Below, one piece after another: positions 5,667 to 7,026 of a stretch of DNA of 7,026 nucleotides (the first letter of the stretch is position 1; each line of letters begins with the position of its first letter). Under the pieces are notes generated by a model that saw nothing but the letters and a program-made list of their open reading frames with translations, made no database searches and was not told the origin of the DNA. This DNA comes from an uncultured Anaerosacchariphilus sp. (lineage in GTDB: Bacteria > Bacillota > Clostridia > Lachnospirales > Lachnospiraceae), in assembly GCA_934402125.1 (NCBI GenBank), contig CAKRTY010000078.1:1-7026 (forward strand), read 5' to 3'. Made by a program: the position numbers and the translations under genes.

Positions 5667-6483
5667 AAAGAAACGATTGAGAATCCGGCTGGCATGGTAC
5701 CTCCTGCTGACAGCAGGCCTACTGATTATCATGCTATTCGGGGAGCAGCTTTCACCCCATGATCCCTATGAAAACAATCTGTTAAAGATCGATCAGTCTC
5801 CCGGAGCTGAATACTGGTTTGGCACGGATAACCTGGGAAGATGTCTTTTTTCCAGAATCCTGACAGGAGCCAGAAGCTCCTTGAGCGCCACACTCATCAT
5901 TGTGTTGGTGACGGCAGTGATTGGAACGACAGCCGGGGTGACCGCAGGATATTATGGCGGGCCGCTGGATAAGGTGATACAGAAGCTTTTGTTGACCGTA
6001 CAATCCTTTCCGGGACAGGTGATGGCCATTGCGGTGGCAGGTGTGCTTGGGGCCGGAGTGAAAAACGCGGCGATTGCACTTATCAGTATCGGCTGGATTT
6101 CTTATGCGAGAATGTCCCGCAGTATGGTGTTGAAGATCAAAGAAAGCAATTATATAAAAGCGGCACGTCTGTGCGGCTGTAATTCCGGTTATATCATTCT
6201 GCGTCATGTGATTCCCAATATCGGCAGCGTACTTTTTGTGACAGCTATGCTGGCACTTCCCAATACCATGATGGAGATTTCCAGCCTTTCCTTCCTGGGA
6301 CTCTCCGCGAAGCTGCCGACGCCGGAATGGGGTTATATGATGAACGAAGGAAGAAAGGTGCTGATGACGGCGCCCTGGCAGGCATTGATACCGGGCGGAG
6401 CAATTTTGATATCCGTTATCATTTTAAACCGTCTGGGTGATTCCGTACAGGAATATCTGGAATACCGTACAGGTAGTATATGA
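5659..6483 (+). CDS. nikC: ABC transporter permease, NikC/DppC type
   Basis: A 274-residue partner permease, matching the usual NikC/DppC length. It opens with one membrane segment (about 11-28) followed by SPHDPYENN and then WFGTDNLGRCLFSR (53-66), the signature external segment of the family. The family normally has Asp after GR; here it is Cys62. SISxxGWxSYARMSRSM-like residues (143-156) lead into the EAA-type coupling loop (165-188, AARLCG...HVIPN), and SFLGLSAKLPTPEWG (211-225) is the conserved late motif. The ATG at 5659 has AGAGGG (5645-5650) eight bases upstream and lies within the end of the NikB-type gene, so the two permeases are translationally coupled and form a heterodimeric channel. 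Nickel specificity is inferred from resemblance and from the NikA-like neighbour. Confidence 0.9.
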   Translation: MDKKKRLRIRLAWYLLLTAGLLIIMLFGEQLSPHDPYENNLLKIDQSPGAEYWFGTDNLGRCLFSRILTGARSSLSATLIIVLVTAVIGTTAGVTAGYYGGPLDKVIQKLLLTVQSFPGQVMAIAVAGVLGAGVKNAAIALISIGWISYARMSRSMVLKIKESNYIKAARLCGCNSGYIILRHVIPNIGSVLFVTAMLALPNTMMEISSLSFLGLSAKLPTPEWGYMMNEGRKVLMTAPWQALIPGGAILISVIILNRLGDSVQEYLEYRTGSI

Positions 6484-6490
6484 GTACTGA

Positions 6491-6507
6491 GAACAGGTAA
6501 CATGTTC
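6491..6507. repeat. Short inverted repeat between permease and lipoprotein genes
   Basis: GAACA (6491-6495) and TGTTC (6503-6507) are inverted around seven bases, and the right half also holds a perfect 8-bp palindrome AACATGTT (6499-6506). It sits in the 55-base gap before the binding-protein gene. It could be a weak hairpin that adjusts expression of the downstream gene or an operator half-site pair; the short stem makes chance plausible. Confidence 0.25.
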
Positions 6508-6538
6508 AAATAAACAATTTCATTTAAGGAGGAGACCA

Positions 6539-7026
6539 ATGAAAAAAAGAATTTTAACCATGCTGCTGGCCGGTGTGCTGAGCGTAACCTTGTTGGCAGG
6601 CTGCGGTGGTTCCAAAGAACCTGCGGCTAACACAGAGGAGACTACGGAGCAGGCGGCGGAAAGTACACAGGCAGATACAGGAGAGAAGCATCTGAATATG
6701 GCTTATCATTCTGAGATTAAGAACCTGGATCCGGCAACGAGCAGCTGGGAGACCAAGCGTATCGGAGTAGGCGAGAATCTGTTCCGTATTAATGACGAGC
6801 TGCAGCTTGAGCCCTGGCTGGCAGACAGCTACGAGCAGGTGGACGAGCTGACCTGGAAAATCACCCTGAAAGACGGAATCAAGTTCAGCAATGGGAAGGA
6901 TCTGACCGGAGAGGCTGCCAAGGCTTGTCTGGATCGGACCTGTGAGAAAAATCAGAGAGCGGTCACCATGCTGAATATCGCCTCTATTGAAGCAGAGGGA
7001 CAGACGCTTACCATCACCACCAACGA
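6539..7026 (+). CDS. nikA: ABC transporter substrate-binding lipoprotein, NikA/OppA family (partial, 3' end cut)
   Basis: The first 162 residues of a family-5 extracellular solute-binding protein; full members have about 500-550. The signal peptide ends in a lipobox LAGC (19-22), so C22 would be lipidated and the protein anchored outside the membrane. A Ser/Thr/Glu/Ala-rich linker (23-48) follows. Family motifs then appear: NLDPA (62-66), EPWLADSYE (91-99), TWKITLKDGIKFSNGK (105-120) and EAAKACLD (125-132). The stretch KNQR (137-140) aligns, from memory, with the NRQR of Escherichia coli NikA, whose second Arg is a ligand-pocket residue; the nearby pocket Trp is not conserved. This favours a metal-chelate binder over a general peptide binder, without proving it. 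The start is set by AAGGAGG (6526-6532), six bases upstream. It follows the permease genes with a 55-base gap. The symbol is tentative. Confidence 0.88.
   Translation, partial: MKKRILTMLLAGVLSVTLLAGCGGSKEPAANTEETTEQAAESTQADTGEKHLNMAYHSEIKNLDPATSSWETKRIGVGENLFRINDELQLEPWLADSYEQVDELTWKITLKDGIKFSNGKDLTGEAAKACLDRTCEKNQRAVTMLNIASIEAEGQTLTITTN

Overview
The window reads as a Firmicutes chromosome segment, most likely Clostridia and probably Lachnospiraceae. The grounds are strong AGGAGG-type ribosome binding sites, mid-range GC, a FeoB-associated Cys-rich mini-protein, a DacF-like D,D-carboxypeptidase and NikABC-type transport genes in clostridial style. The taxonomy is inferred from gene content and style, not from a marker gene. 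All supported genes are on the + strand. There is no tRNA, rRNA, CRISPR array or recognisable insertion sequence.

Layout. (1) Positions 1-259 hold the tail of an unidentified gene and a 56-58 residue Cys-rich membrane peptide of the FeoB-associated type, probably the end of a ferrous-iron uptake operon. (2) Positions 285-948 are a self-contained unit: an extended -10 promoter, a 188-residue polytopic membrane protein of unknown function, and a strong intrinsic terminator. (3) Positions 1021-2238 encode a secreted D-alanyl-D-alanine carboxypeptidase with all three active-site motifs. (4) Positions 2239-2543 contain no intact gene of obvious function. They hold a 43-codon ORF that may be a deletion remnant, an 11-bp direct repeat spaced 41 bp apart, a perfect TATAAT hexamer and a long hairpin just upstream of the next gene. 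(5) Positions 2544-3896 encode a MATE-family exporter. (6) From 3943 to the right edge there is a tightly packed run: SAM-dependent methyltransferase, NikB-type permease, NikC-type permease, and the first 162 residues of a NikA/OppA-type lipoprotein. The run is cut by the window edge; ATPase genes would be expected beyond it.

How the genes may work together. The methyltransferase stop codon lies between the ribosome binding site and the best start codon of the NikB-type permease, so the methyltransferase and an ABC importer of the nickel/oligopeptide class appear translationally linked. A MATE exporter lies directly upstream on the same strand. The combination of small-molecule methyltransferase, exporter and Nik/Opp-type importer is arranged as a metallophore or modified-peptide system could be. 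That reading is an inference, and it is the most interesting point of the window. Two start codons in this run (3943 and 4707) were chosen because the strongest ribosome binding sites support them over longer alternatives.
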